A stretch of DNA of 64,000 nucleotides from Bacteroidales bacterium UBA6401 (GTDB taxonomy: Bacteria; Bacteroidota; Bacteroidia; Bacteroidales; UBA932), in contig DJPX01000020.1 in assembly GCA_002438635.1 (NCBI GenBank), forward strand, positions 26,238-90,237, given 5' to 3'. The notes under the pieces were generated by a model. That model was not told the DNA's origin and made no database searches. It worked only from the letters and a program-made list of their open reading frames with translations. Below are positions 1 to 8,037 of the stretch, one piece after another (position 1 is the first letter of the stretch; each line of letters opens with the position of its first letter). A program made the translations under genes and the position numbers.

Positions 1-531
1 AAATTGTTCGGAGTGCAGAGTGGTTATCTTAAGCTTATTGCACACTTTAGGCAATATCTTTCAATATTTAATGATGAACGGTTTGTCTTTGCGTATCACT
101 TGGGCTATCAAGATGTTATAGCGGGGGAAATGCCATTTTATATGTTGCCTGTCATAAATACTTTGTATCTGCGACAGACAGGTTCGGAAGGCTTGGGCGG
201 CATTAATACGGTGCGTGGTTTAATTCAAAACAGGCTTGTGGGCGAGGGTTATCTTTGGGGAAATTTTGAATTCAGGGCACGGCTTTTGGAGTTTTCTCTG
301 TTCGGTCAGTCGTGGTATCTTGCGGCCAATCCTTTTGTAGATGCAGGTTATATTTCCAGGGCATACCACGAGGATGTATTCGGAGTAGGCGATAGGTATG
401 CTGTTTCCGCCGGGGCAGGGTTAAAATTGGCCATGAATAGGAATTTTATAATCAGTGTTGAAGCCGCTCAGGTGATAGGTCATGAGGAGTATCCTATGGG
501 GCTTACGATAGCACTGAATTATATTTTTTAG
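1..531 (+). CDS. Omp85/BamA-family outer-membrane protein, C-terminal part (5' end outside window)
   Basis: The reading frame is open from base 1 and has no convincing start inside the window, so this is the last 176 residues of a longer protein. It reads as alternating amphipathic strands of an outer-membrane barrel. The segment GINTVRG followed by a conserved strand with NFEFR matches the strand and loop-6 region of Omp85 (bacterial surface antigen) barrels, whose loop 6 carries an (I/V)RG(F/Y/L)-type motif. The protein ends in Phe after a final strand, as expected for a substrate of the BAM machinery. It could be BamA itself, a TamA-like protein or one of the Bacteroidota Omp85 paralogues; the missing POTRA region would decide. 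The next gene starts 23 bases downstream. Confidence 0.75.
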   Translation, partial: KLFGVQSGYLKLIAHFRQYLSIFNDERFVFAYHLGYQDVIAGEMPFYMLPVINTLYLRQTGSEGLGGINTVRGLIQNRLVGEGYLWGNFEFRARLLEFSLFGQSWYLAANPFVDAGYISRAYHEDVFGVGDRYAVSAGAGLKLAMNRNFIISVEAAQVIGHEEYPMGLTIALNYIF

Positions 532-554
532 TAGAAAGTCACAAATACAAGGAA

Positions 555-1550
555 ATGACGAAAATCGAAGTAGCGATGCGGGAGTATGCCGATTGGTGCT
601 CCGCTATCGGTGTGAATACGCTTGATAAATTGCGTATGGTAATGGAAGAAGGAAGGGTTATACCACTTATTAATCTTTGCGAAGCCAGGCAGGAGAGAAA
701 ATATGCTGAAATCGCAAACCAGATATATTGGAAAAAGGACAAGTGTCGTATAGTGATGATGTCTGGACCTTCTTCAAGTGGAAAGACTTCATCTTCTCTT
801 AGAATAGCACAGCAGTGCAGGGTTTTAGGACTGGTCCCTAAGGTTATAGAACTGGATAATTACTTTGTAGATAGAGATAAAACGCCTCGAAATGCTGATG
901 GAAAGTATGATTTCGAAGCGCTTGAAGCTATGGATATCAACTTTCTAGGAGAGCAGATCAGTGATCTTCTTTCTGGAAGGGAAATAGAACTTCCGAAATT
1001 CGATTTCGTAAGTGGAACAAGGCATTTCGATGGGAAAAGAATGCGTCTGGAAAAAGGTGATATCTTGTTTATGGAAGGAATTCACGCACTTGACCCTGCC
1101 ATGACACCATCTATAGAGACGGATAAGTTCTTCAAAATATACGTGTCTGCTCTGTCAGCTCTTCCATCGGAGGATAAAGAACATAATTCCACTACGGATA
1201 AGAGACTGTTAAGACGTATTGTCAGGGATAATCGTACGCGTGGAATATCTCCGGAAGAGACTATTCTTCGTTGGCCTTCAGTCAGGGAGGGCGAGCTTCG
1301 GTACATATTTCCTTTTGAAGAAAATGCAGATGTCGTGTTTAATTCGTCCATGCTTTACGATCTTCCTGTATTAAAGCATTATGCACAATCTTTACTTAGT
1401 GGTATAACTTCAGAGTCTGGGGCTTATGAAAAGGCACAATCCCTACTTTCCTTTCTGTCTAAAGTTATTGCCTTAAATGACAGTGAAATAGCAGCTATAC
1501 CACCTACATCCATAATGAGGGAGTTTATAGGAGGGCAAATGTTGTATTAG
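555..1550 (+). CDS. Nucleoside (uridine) kinase-like protein, catalytic part only
   Basis: A 331-residue P-loop kinase of the uridine kinase/phosphoribulokinase superfamily, expected to phosphorylate a nucleoside with ATP or GTP in the cytosol. Walker A is GPSSSGKT near residues 71-78. The substrate segment LDNYFVDRDKTP, the EGIHAL motif and the RWPSVREGE segment match the Bacteroides-type nucleoside kinase. Those homologues are usually about 550 residues, with an extra N-terminal region of about 220 residues related to the TGS/threonyl-tRNA-synthetase editing region. Here the protein begins right where the conserved kinase half begins (REYADWCSAIG), and the upstream bases belong to the previous gene, so the N-terminal half is absent. 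The C-terminus (PPTSIMREFIGG) is intact. True substrate unknown. Confidence 0.8.
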   Translation: MTKIEVAMREYADWCSAIGVNTLDKLRMVMEEGRVIPLINLCEARQERKYAEIANQIYWKKDKCRIVMMSGPSSSGKTSSSLRIAQQCRVLGLVPKVIELDNYFVDRDKTPRNADGKYDFEALEAMDINFLGEQISDLLSGREIELPKFDFVSGTRHFDGKRMRLEKGDILFMEGIHALDPAMTPSIETDKFFKIYVSALSALPSEDKEHNSTTDKRLLRRIVRDNRTRGISPEETILRWPSVREGELRYIFPFEENADVVFNSSMLYDLPVLKHYAQSLLSGITSESGAYEKAQSLLSFLSKVIALNDSEIAAIPPTSIMREFIGGQMLY

Positions 1551-1625
1551 TTGCCAATTTGTCATCCCTGAGCGATTGGCCGAACTTTTGAACATTCACC
1601 CTCAAGTTTTAAACGTGAATTGATT

Positions 1626-2180
1626 ATGAGTAAGGATAAAAAGAAAATAGAAGACGTTGAGAATGTAAAAGAAAACGAAGAGGAAGTGGTTTCTGGTGAA
1701 GTTAAGGTTGATGAAAAAACCGAAAAACTTCAGGAGGAAGTAACTAAACTTACTGACAAATTGTCTAAGGAACACGATGATTATCTTCGTTTGATGGCAG
1801 AGTTTGAAACTTTTCGTAGGCGTAGTGCTGAAGAAAAATTGGCTATGCTTTCAAGTGCGTCTGCCGATGTGATAAAGGGATTGTTACCTACATTGGATGA
1901 TTGTAAAAGAGCATTGGACATTTTGGATAAATCTTCAGACGAAAGTGCGAAGGAAGGCACGAGGCTCATATATGATAGCTTGTGGAAGTATTTGAAGAGT
2001 AAGGGATTGGAAGAGATAGATGCAAAAGGAAAGGAGTTTGACACTGATTTTCACGATGCGGTAACCAAGTTCCCGGCTCCGACACCTGAGATGAAAGGGA
2101 AGGTAGTAGATGTGATACAGACAGGTTATTTACTTAACGGAAAGGTTCTTAGGTATGCTAAGGTAGTTGTGGGAGAATAG
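1626..2180 (+). CDS. grpE: GrpE, nucleotide exchange factor for DnaK
   Basis: A 184-residue protein with a charged, Glu/Lys-rich N-terminus, a long coiled coil (about residues 30-75) and the C-terminal beta domain of GrpE. Recognisable segments are DDYLRLMAEFETFRRR, LPTLDDCKRAL, GLEEIDAKGKEFDTDFHDAV and a final GYLLNGKVLRYAKVVV. GrpE promotes ADP release from DnaK. I chose the ATG at 1626; the longer frame starts at a TTG two codons earlier with no support. dnaJ follows after 4 bases, the usual grpE-dnaJ order in Bacteroidota; dnaK itself is not in the window. No CIRCE-like inverted repeat was seen upstream. Confidence 0.96.
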   Translation: MSKDKKKIEDVENVKENEEEVVSGEVKVDEKTEKLQEEVTKLTDKLSKEHDDYLRLMAEFETFRRRSAEEKLAMLSSASADVIKGLLPTLDDCKRALDILDKSSDESAKEGTRLIYDSLWKYLKSKGLEEIDAKGKEFDTDFHDAVTKFPAPTPEMKGKVVDVIQTGYLLNGKVLRYAKVVVGE

Positions 2181-2184
2181 TATT

Positions 2185-3354
2185 ATGGCAGATAAAAGAG
2201 ACTATTATGAGGTTCTGGGCGTAGATAAAAGCGCTTCAGAGGACGATATAAAGCAAGCCTATAGAAAGGCTGCGCTTAAGTGGCATCCGGATCGCTGGGT
2301 TAATGGTACCGATGCGGAAAAGAAGACGGCAGAAGAGAAATTCAAGGAGGCTTCCGAGGCCTATTCCGTTTTAAGTGACAAGGATAAAAGAGCCAAATAC
2401 GACCAGATGGGTTTTGCCGGAGTTGATGGCAATGGCGGTCAGGATTGGAGTCAGGGATTTGGGAACCTAAACGATATTCTAAATAACCTTTTCGGAGGAG
2501 CTTTTGGAGGTGGTTTCTCTGGTTTCGGCGGTTTCGGTGGTGGGGCAAAGCCTGAAAAACAGACGCTTCGGGGACGTGATATCAGAACGAGAGTGTTCTT
2601 GACCTTGGAAGAGATCGCAAGCGGATGTGTAAAGGAAGTCACGATAGAGCGTATGCGTCCTTGTCCTGATTGTAATGGTAGGGGAGCTGTAAATCCGAGT
2701 GATGTCAAGACATGTCCTACATGTAATGGTACTGGACAGGTACAGCATGTAAGTAACTCTTTCTTCGGGCGTAGTATATCATATAGCGTATGTCCACATT
2801 GTAATGGTACAGGTAAGATTGTAACCAATCCTTGTAGAAAATGTGGTGGTTCTGGTCTTGTAAGGGTGAAGGATACGGTCAGTGTTAAGATTCCTGCCGG
2901 AGTGGAGTCCGGAATGCAATTAACTCTTAGGGGAGAAGGACATAGTGCACCACAGGGTGGCGTCAATGGCGATCTTCTTGTCGTTATAGAGCAGTTGGAG
3001 CATCCAAAGTTAAAGAGGGATGGCAACAATTTGTTCTACACTAGAGTAATTTCAGTTGCAGATGCTGTGTTGGGTTGTGAGATTAATGTTCCTTGTCTGG
3101 ATGGTGATTATAAGATGAAATTGTCTGCGGGAACACAGAGCGGATATATCGAGAGACTGCGTGGTAAAGGTATGCCTTCTGTAAATGGTTATGGTAAAGG
3201 TGATATGTATGTAAAAATACTAGTGTGGATTCCTCGTAAACTTAGTAAGGAGAATAAGCAACTATTCGAGTCTCTAAGGGCAAGTGGAGAAGCGCAGCCA
3301 GCACCAAGTAGGGAAGACAAGGCATTATTTGAAAAAGAGTCGAAAGAATTTTAA
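2185..3354 (+). CDS. dnaJ: DnaJ (Hsp40) co-chaperone
   Basis: A complete 389-residue class I J-protein that stimulates the DnaK ATPase and delivers unfolded substrates. It has an N-terminal J domain (RDYYEVLGVDKSASEDDIKQ, with HPD in KWHPDRW), a Gly/Phe-rich linker (about residues 85-120), four CxxCxGxG-type zinc repeats (CPDCNGRG, CPTCNGTG, CPHCNGTG, CRKCGGSG) and the two C-terminal substrate-binding domains. The start is the ATG at 2185, four bases after the grpE stop; a longer TTG start would overlap grpE. Translation is probably coupled to grpE. The frame ends about 100 bases before rplS, which has its own promoter. Confidence 0.97.
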   Translation: MADKRDYYEVLGVDKSASEDDIKQAYRKAALKWHPDRWVNGTDAEKKTAEEKFKEASEAYSVLSDKDKRAKYDQMGFAGVDGNGGQDWSQGFGNLNDILNNLFGGAFGGGFSGFGGFGGGAKPEKQTLRGRDIRTRVFLTLEEIASGCVKEVTIERMRPCPDCNGRGAVNPSDVKTCPTCNGTGQVQHVSNSFFGRSISYSVCPHCNGTGKIVTNPCRKCGGSGLVRVKDTVSVKIPAGVESGMQLTLRGEGHSAPQGGVNGDLLVVIEQLEHPKLKRDGNNLFYTRVISVADAVLGCEINVPCLDGDYKMKLSAGTQSGYIERLRGKGMPSVNGYGKGDMYVKILVWIPRKLSKENKQLFESLRASGEAQPAPSREDKALFEKESKEF

Positions 3355-3361
3355 AAAATAA

Positions 3362-3392
3362 TTTGCAGAATGAATAATTCTTTCTATCTTTG
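3362..3392 (+). promoter_or_regulatory. Promoter for rplS
   Basis: TTTG at 3362-3365 and TATCTTTG at 3385-3392 fit the Bacteroidota housekeeping promoter (TTTG, 19-base spacer, TAnnTTTG). Transcription would start near 3398, giving rplS a leader of about 60 bases. Confidence 0.75.
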
Positions 3393-3458
3393 CAATCCCA
3401 ATCGGCAGCCGCTCGAGAAATAAGTCTTAGATGCTGCGTTTAACGATTGTATTTTGAT

Positions 3459-3833
3459 ATGGATGCTATAAAAATCGTAGAGCAGGCTTTTGCTCAAAAC
3501 AAAGCAGTGCAGTATCCGGCTTTCAAATCCGGTGACACTGTAACGGTAACTTACAAAGTTAAAGAAGGTGATAAGGAACGTCTTCAAAAGTTTAAGGGTG
3601 TAGTTCTTCAGATATCTGGAGCATCTCCTTTTACAAGAACTTTTACAGTGCGTAAAGTTGCCAGTGGTGTGGGCGTAGAGAGGATTTTTCCTTACGAATC
3701 ACCATTTATTGAAAGCATAGAACTTAACAAAGTTGGTAAAGTTCGTCGCGCTCGCATCTTCTATCTTCGCGACCTTGCCGGTAAGAAGGCGCGCATTCGT
3801 GAGAAGAAGATAGTAGGAAAGACTGCAGAATAG
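3459..3833 (+). CDS. rplS: Ribosomal protein L19
   Basis: A 124-residue protein matching bacterial L19, which sits at the 30S-50S interface. Recognisable segments are MDAIKIVEQAF at the start, SGDTVTVTYKVKEGDKERLQ, FKGVVLQISG, FTVRKVASGVGVERIFPYESPFIESIE and RRARIFYLRDLAGKKARIREK. The ATG at 3459 is preferred over an upstream TTG because it gives the family's usual N-terminus and leaves a leader after the clear promoter. In many bacteria L19 is encoded with trmD and rimM; here it is on its own, followed by a hairpin and tRNA-Arg. Confidence 0.96.
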   Translation: MDAIKIVEQAFAQNKAVQYPAFKSGDTVTVTYKVKEGDKERLQKFKGVVLQISGASPFTRTFTVRKVASGVGVERIFPYESPFIESIELNKVGKVRRARIFYLRDLAGKKARIREKKIVGKTAE

Positions 3834-3840
3834 TAATTTA

Positions 3841-3858
3841 TCGGGGTTTTGTCCCCGA
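3841..3858 (+). other. Short GC-rich hairpin between rplS and tRNA-Arg
   Basis: TCGGGG and CCCCGA form a perfect 6-base-pair stem around a 6-base loop. No T-run follows, so it is not a clear terminator. It may mark a processing point between the rplS mRNA and the tRNA precursor. Confidence 0.4.
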
Positions 3859-3865
3859 TGTAATT

Positions 3866-3940
3866 GGCGCCTTAGCTCAGCTGAATTAGAGCATTTGACT
3901 ACGGATCAAAAGGTCATAGGTTTGAATCCTATAGGCGTCA
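3866..3940 (+). tRNA. tRNA-Arg (anticodon ACG)
   Basis: A full cloverleaf can be drawn. The acceptor stem is GGCGCCT with AGGCGTC (one G-T pair), the D stem GCTC/GAGC, the anticodon stem TTTGA/TCAAA with loop CTACGGA, and the T stem ATAGG/CCTAT. The anticodon ACG (A34 normally deaminated to inosine) reads CGU/CGC/CGA arginine codons. CCA is not encoded. The D loop has G18-A19 instead of GG, and the T loop is TTTGAAT instead of TTCGAAT. The two changes would swap the usual 19-56 G-C pair for A-U. No promoter is visible directly upstream, so it is probably co-transcribed with rplS. Confidence 0.93.
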
Positions 3941-3941
3941 C

Positions 3942-3974
3942 AAAGGGACAGATTAAAAGTCGGTCCCTTTTTTG
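3942..3974 (+). terminator. Intrinsic terminator after tRNA-Arg
   Basis: AAAGGGAC (3942-3949) pairs with GTCCCTTT (3963-3970), followed by more T residues. This ends the rplS/tRNA transcript. Confidence 0.85.
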
Positions 3975-4045
3975 TATTTGAAGCCCGCTACTAAAAGATA
4001 GAAAGTTAGTGTGTTGATTTTAAAATATTTACTATATAGACTATT

Positions 4046-6073
4046 ATGAAAAAAGTTTGTTTTATTATGATTCCTGTAGTTATGGCCGCAATAGGTTCCT
4101 GCGCTTCGAATCGTGATTCAAATCGTGGTATTCCTGCCATAGATTTGGCGAATTTGGATACCACCATTTCGCCTAAAGACGATTTTTATCAGTACGCTAC
4201 GGGTGGATGGCAGAAAAATCATCCTCTAAAACCAGAATATTCCCGTTATGGCTCTTTTGATGTTCTTCGGGAGAATAATGAGATTAGACTTAATGAGTTA
4301 TTTCAGGGACTTACCTCTCTTAAAACGACAGAAGGAAGTGTTCAGCAGAAGATAGCTGACCTTTACAAGATGGGCCTCGATTCTACAAGGTTGAATGCTG
4401 ATGGTGTCAGTCCGGTTCTACCATATCTGGAAGAGCTGGAGGAAATTAATGATGTCCCGAGTTATGTAAAGGCTATGGCCGATGTCGAACTTCACGGAGA
4501 TAGTGGTTGCTGGGGAGTGTATGCTGAATCTGATATGTCGGATAACTCCAATACGGTGCTGTATATAACACAGAGCGGACTCTCTCTTGGAAATAGGGAT
4601 TATTATTTAAAGCCAGAAAATGCTTCACTGCGTGAGGGTTATCTTTCTTTTTTAAAGAAAATATTTGCTCTTGCCTCAGATCCACTTTCGGAGAAGAAGG
4701 CGCAGGATGCTTTTGATTTTCAGATGAGTATCGCTGTTCCATCATGGTCTATGTCGCAGTTGAGAGATATAGAGGCCCAATATAATCCTATGACAATGCA
4801 GGAGCTCCTTAATACATATCCTGCACTACATTTTGATGTGTATTTAGAGGCTTTGGGCATTCCTAAGCAGCAGAAGATAGTGGTCGAGCAGCCATCTTAT
4901 TTTCGCGCTTTAAACGAATTGATTACTAAAACAGATCCTTCTGTATTGAGACATTATCTTCAAGCTCAAGTGCTTAGCGGAGCATGCGGGAGTGTTAGCG
5001 ATGAGTTTTACGAGGCTTCTTTTGACTTTTTCTCTCGTCAGATGTCTGGTATTAAGGAACAGAAGCCACGTTGGAAGCGTGCAATGCAAGCTCCAAATAG
5101 CATTCTTGGAGAAGCAGTCGGGGAAATGTATGTAGAGAAGTATTTTCCACAGAAGGATAAGCAGAAAATGCTTGAGATAGTTCGTAATATCCAAAAATCC
5201 TTGTCCGAACACGTGGCTTCACTTGATTGGATGAGTGATGCAACCAAACAAAAGGCACAGGAGAAATTATCGTCCTTTATAGTGAAGATAGGTTATCCGG
5301 ACAAATGGAAGGATTACTCTACATTGACTATAGACCCGCAGTTATCGTATTATGATAATCTTCGTCAGGCCTCTGCGTGGATGTCTCGAGACAATCTTTC
5401 GAAACTTGGTAAACCAGTGGATAAAACGGAGTGGGGTATGACGCCACAGACTGTTAATGCATACTATAATCCTACTACAAACGAAATTTGTTTCCCTGCG
5501 GGAATTCTTCAACCTCCATTCTTTAACCCTAATGCTGATGATGCAGTGAATTACGGAGCGATAGGTGTGGTTATAAGCCACGAGATGACACACGGATTCG
5601 ATGACCAGGGAAGACTTTTCGACAAGGATGGTAATCTGCAGAATTGGTGGACTGACCAGGATGCAGCTGCCTTCAACGAGAAAGCGAAGAAACTGGTAGC
5701 TCAGTTCGATGCAGTTGAGATTCAGCCTGGTTTAATGGCCAATGGGGCTGCTACTCTCGGCGAGAATATCGCTGACCAGGGTGGCTTGCGCGTGGCTTAT
5801 ACTGCGATGATTAATTCGTTCGAGGGTAAGACTCCTTCTCCTATAGATGGATTTACCGCGCAGCAAAGGTTCTACTTGGCCTATGCTACTTTGTGGGGAC
5901 AAAATATTACTACACAGGAAGAGGCACGACTTACTATGCTTGATGTGCATTCGCTCGGGCGTAATCGTGTAAACGTTACGCTTCGTAATCTGGACGATTT
6001 CTTTAAAGCATTTGGAATTAAAGAAGGGGACAAGATGTTTCTTCCAGAGGAGGATAGGGTAGTAATCTGGTAA
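4046..6073 (+). CDS. M13-family (neprilysin/PepO-like) zinc endopeptidase, lipoprotein
   Basis: A 675-residue metallopeptidase that cleaves oligopeptides, probably in the periplasm or at the membrane. The N-terminus (MKKVCFIMIPVVMAAIGSC) is a lipoprotein signal with the lipobox Cys at about residue 19. Peptidase_M13_N then fills roughly residues 40-420, including the family's DDFYQYATGGW start. The catalytic part has the zinc motif HEMTH at residues 512-516 and the third zinc ligand in ENIAD (E573). The C-terminus ends in VVIW; most family members end in CxxW, so the terminal Cys is replaced. It runs convergently into the GNAT gene with no gap and no visible terminator. It fits the window's other peptide-degrading enzymes. 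Confidence 0.93.
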   Translation: MKKVCFIMIPVVMAAIGSCASNRDSNRGIPAIDLANLDTTISPKDDFYQYATGGWQKNHPLKPEYSRYGSFDVLRENNEIRLNELFQGLTSLKTTEGSVQQKIADLYKMGLDSTRLNADGVSPVLPYLEELEEINDVPSYVKAMADVELHGDSGCWGVYAESDMSDNSNTVLYITQSGLSLGNRDYYLKPENASLREGYLSFLKKIFALASDPLSEKKAQDAFDFQMSIAVPSWSMSQLRDIEAQYNPMTMQELLNTYPALHFDVYLEALGIPKQQKIVVEQPSYFRALNELITKTDPSVLRHYLQAQVLSGACGSVSDEFYEASFDFFSRQMSGIKEQKPRWKRAMQAPNSILGEAVGEMYVEKYFPQKDKQKMLEIVRNIQKSLSEHVASLDWMSDATKQKAQEKLSSFIVKIGYPDKWKDYSTLTIDPQLSYYDNLRQASAWMSRDNLSKLGKPVDKTEWGMTPQTVNAYYNPTTNEICFPAGILQPPFFNPNADDAVNYGAIGVVISHEMTHGFDDQGRLFDKDGNLQNWWTDQDAAAFNEKAKKLVAQFDAVEIQPGLMANGAATLGENIADQGGLRVAYTAMINSFEGKTPSPIDGFTAQQRFYLAYATLWGQNITTQEEARLTMLDVHSLGRNRVNVTLRNLDDFFKAFGIKEGDKMFLPEEDRVVIW

Positions 6074-6640
6074 CTAAGGTTCGCTGGTTTGCATATGCCA
6101 CATTTTGTGGCCAAGTAGACTGGTGGTATCGATTCGCTTGAATCCAAGCTTCTTATAAAGGGCTTCTGCTTTAGGATTGTTATAATCAACGAGTAATCCT
6201 ACAAGCGGATGCCCTTCTTCTAGTGCTTGATCGCGCATGGCTTTTAGTAAAGTTGAACCTATGCCTTGTCCACGAAATTCAGGAAGAACTCCCAGTGAAT
6301 CTATGTAGAATTCTCCATCCTTAGTTTCTTCCTCGATGGTTACTTTTGTGTCGACTTGCTTTCTTATAAGTTCAATGGTGTTTTTTTTAATTTCTGGCAT
6401 TTTGGCGCCGTCATATCCGCAAATGGCCCCGGCCGGTATTCCATCTATTTCTGCAATTATGACATTTCGAAAGCTATATTGGCAGTTTTCACTCATTGCG
6501 ATATTTTCAAGAACATCTATATAATTATCGCCGCAATACAACTTTATGCATTCTTCTCCGAAGGCCATAGCTACGGCTTTGGCTATTAGTGGCGCATCTT
6601 CCTTTTTTGCAGGTCTATGTGTTAGTTTGTGCTCTGTCAT
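6074..6640 (-). CDS. GNAT-family N-acetyltransferase
   Basis: A 188-residue protein with the GCN5-related acetyltransferase fold, which transfers acetyl from acetyl-CoA to an amine. Motif A (FYIDSLGVLPEFRGQGIGSTLL, with the RGQGIG acetyl-CoA loop) and motif B (NPKAEALYKKLGFKRI) are clear. The start is taken at the ATG whose CAT is 6638-6640 (MTEHKLTHRPA); the longer frame would run through a strong inverted repeat at 6654-6694. The substrate cannot be told from sequence; it resembles small-molecule or peptide acetyltransferases of Bacteroides. Its 3' end touches the M13 peptidase stop codon. It lies 97 bases downstream of the ROK gene on the same strand. Confidence 0.85.
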   Translation of the reverse strand: MTEHKLTHRPAKKEDAPLIAKAVAMAFGEECIKLYCGDNYIDVLENIAMSENCQYSFRNVIIAEIDGIPAGAICGYDGAKMPEIKKNTIELIRKQVDTKVTIEEETKDGEFYIDSLGVLPEFRGQGIGSTLLKAMRDQALEEGHPLVGLLVDYNNPKAEALYKKLGFKRIDTTSLLGHKMWHMQTSEP

Positions 6641-6653
6641 TGTGATAGTGAAC

Positions 6654-6694
6654 AAGTACATATGGTAGTGCAAATAGTACTACCATATGTACTT
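6654..6694. repeat. 16-bp perfect inverted repeat upstream of the GNAT gene
   Basis: The arms AAGTACATATGGTAGT (6654-6669) and ACTACCATATGTACTT (6679-6694) are exact reverse complements around a 9-base loop. On the minus strand no T-run follows the stem, so it does not look like a normal terminator for the ROK gene. A T-rich stretch exists on the plus-strand side, but no gene there would use it. It may be an operator, a transcript-stabilising hairpin or a weak terminator. Confidence 0.6.
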
Positions 6695-6737
6695 ATGCGT
6701 GTTGTTTTTTGAAAGTTACTAAATCGTGCTGAATTTA

Positions 6738-7955
6738 TTATAGTCCGAGTAATTTGGCTCTGCTTAGAAGGCAATCACCTATTCCGGCGGCTGTTAGTCC
6801 GAGTTTTGATAGTTGGAATTTAGTGTCTGAACTTACTCTTGAGAGTGAAAAACGATTGACAGCGGTCTTTATAGGAAGCATAAGGTAGTCTTTTCCTACA
6901 ATAAGTCGGCCTCCTATTACAACCAATCCCGGGTTAAATATATTAATAACACCAGCTATGCCTTGTCCCAATGTCGCTCCCACTTGCTCTATTCCTTCTA
7001 TTGCAAGTACATCTTCTTCTTCGACGGCTTTTAATATGTCATCCAAAGAGATGTCGCCTTTTTCTTCGTAGATTGAGGCAAGTGCAGATTTTCTGCCTTG
7101 CTTTAGTTTCTCGACAATGATTCTATGAAGTGCCCACCCGGAAGCTCCGGTCTCAAGACATCCGACTTTACCGCAACGGCAGATTATATTATTGTCCAAA
7201 GAAGGGAAGTGTCCTATTTCACCTGAGAACCCTGATTTTCCATAGTATAGAGAGCCATTAAGTATCATTCCCATACCTAGCCCCCACGATAGGTTTATGA
7301 AGATCATATCGACCTCTCTTTGATTAGGCTCGTGGCATAAATCTGTGGACATATACTCTCCATAAGCCATGGCTCTAGAGTCGTTTTCTATAGTCACAGG
7401 CACGCCAAGCTGCTGTTCAAAAAGGTTTTTCATAGGTATATCATCACTTACGAAATATGTAAGCGAGTAGCCTTTTTCAGGATTTACTCTTCCCGAAAGA
7501 CTTACACCTACACCCAGGACTACATTCCAGTCAATTCCTTTATTGGCCACTTCTTCTTTAATCTTAGAACATATCTTTTTGAATGAATCGGCGTTAGCTT
7601 CAAGTACGAAAGGTATATCTTGTATAAAGAAAACGAGATTACCCTTAAAATCACAAACGGCTATGTGAAAATGCTGTCTGCTGACATCAACCCCCACGAA
7701 GTAGCCCGCTGCCGGGTTTAACCCGAAAGTGCTTGGACGTCGTCCGCCTTTAGTGTCAATTTTTCCCTCATCTTGAAGTAACCCTTCATCTATCATTTCG
7801 CTAAGTAACTTGGTTACTGTCGGGACACTTGTTGATAATTCTTTGCTGAAATCTGAAATGCTATTCGTATTATGTTTTATACATAGCCTTAGTATGGCTT
7901 TTTTTAGTAAGGCGTTCTTTCCCTCGTCGTTTAAAAATGCGTTCATATGGTTCAT
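6738..7955 (-). CDS. ROK-family transcriptional repressor (NagC/Mlc/XylR-like)
   Basis: A 405-residue sugar-responsive regulator with an N-terminal winged helix (about residues 20-70, SISDFSKELSTSVPTVTKLLSEM) and a C-terminal ROK domain. The ROK zinc site GHFPSL...CRCGKVGCLET is present. The phosphate-binding loop of ROK kinases (DxGxT) is degenerate here (VDVSRQHF), supporting a regulator rather than a sugar kinase. The sugar-site END (ENDSRAMAYGEY) is kept. Start is the ATG whose CAT is 7953-7955; a second ATG three codons later is equally possible. No sugar-use genes lie beside it, so its targets are elsewhere or include the divergent gene at 8038. Confidence 0.9.
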   Translation of the reverse strand: MNHMNAFLNDEGKNALLKKAILRLCIKHNTNSISDFSKELSTSVPTVTKLLSEMIDEGLLQDEGKIDTKGGRRPSTFGLNPAAGYFVGVDVSRQHFHIAVCDFKGNLVFFIQDIPFVLEANADSFKKICSKIKEEVANKGIDWNVVLGVGVSLSGRVNPEKGYSLTYFVSDDIPMKNLFEQQLGVPVTIENDSRAMAYGEYMSTDLCHEPNQREVDMIFINLSWGLGMGMILNGSLYYGKSGFSGEIGHFPSLDNNIICRCGKVGCLETGASGWALHRIIVEKLKQGRKSALASIYEEKGDISLDDILKAVEEEDVLAIEGIEQVGATLGQGIAGVINIFNPGLVVIGGRLIVGKDYLMLPIKTAVNRFSLSRVSSDTKFQLSKLGLTAAGIGDCLLSRAKLLGL

Positions 7956-7972
7956 CTATAATGATTGAAGTG

Positions 7973-7980
7973 CAAATTTA
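7973..7980 (-). promoter_or_regulatory. Probable -7 box for the ROK gene
   Basis: On the minus strand the bases read TAAATTTG, matching TAnnTTTG, 17 bases before the ROK start. No good -33 element was found. It lies back to back with the plus-strand box at 7995. Confidence 0.45.
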
Positions 7981-7994
7981 TAAATTTTTTTGTG

Positions 7995-8002
7995 TATATT
8001 TG
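7995..8002 (+). promoter_or_regulatory. Probable -7 box for the membrane sensor/helicase pair
   Basis: TATATTTG matches TAnnTTTG, 35 bases before the ATG at 8038. A TTG at 7965 is spaced too far upstream to be a good -33 element. Confidence 0.45.
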
Positions 8003-8037
8003 AGGGTTATAAGTAATTTTTGATAATTATTTTAAGA

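Noticed and set aside
1551..1625. CIRCE or other heat-shock operator before grpE
   Set aside because: No inverted repeat of the CIRCE type and no clear promoter could be found in this gap.
2451..3029. A 192-codon minus-strand frame in dnaJ
   Set aside because: It is a shadow of the Cys- and Gly-rich dnaJ coding strand, has no recognisable family and no promoter.
3841..3858. Intrinsic terminator after rplS
   Set aside because: A good stem is present but no T-run follows; listed only as a hairpin.
6641..6673. Longer GNAT start at 6673
   Set aside because: It would put the first arm of the inverted repeat in coding sequence and adds residues not typical of the family.
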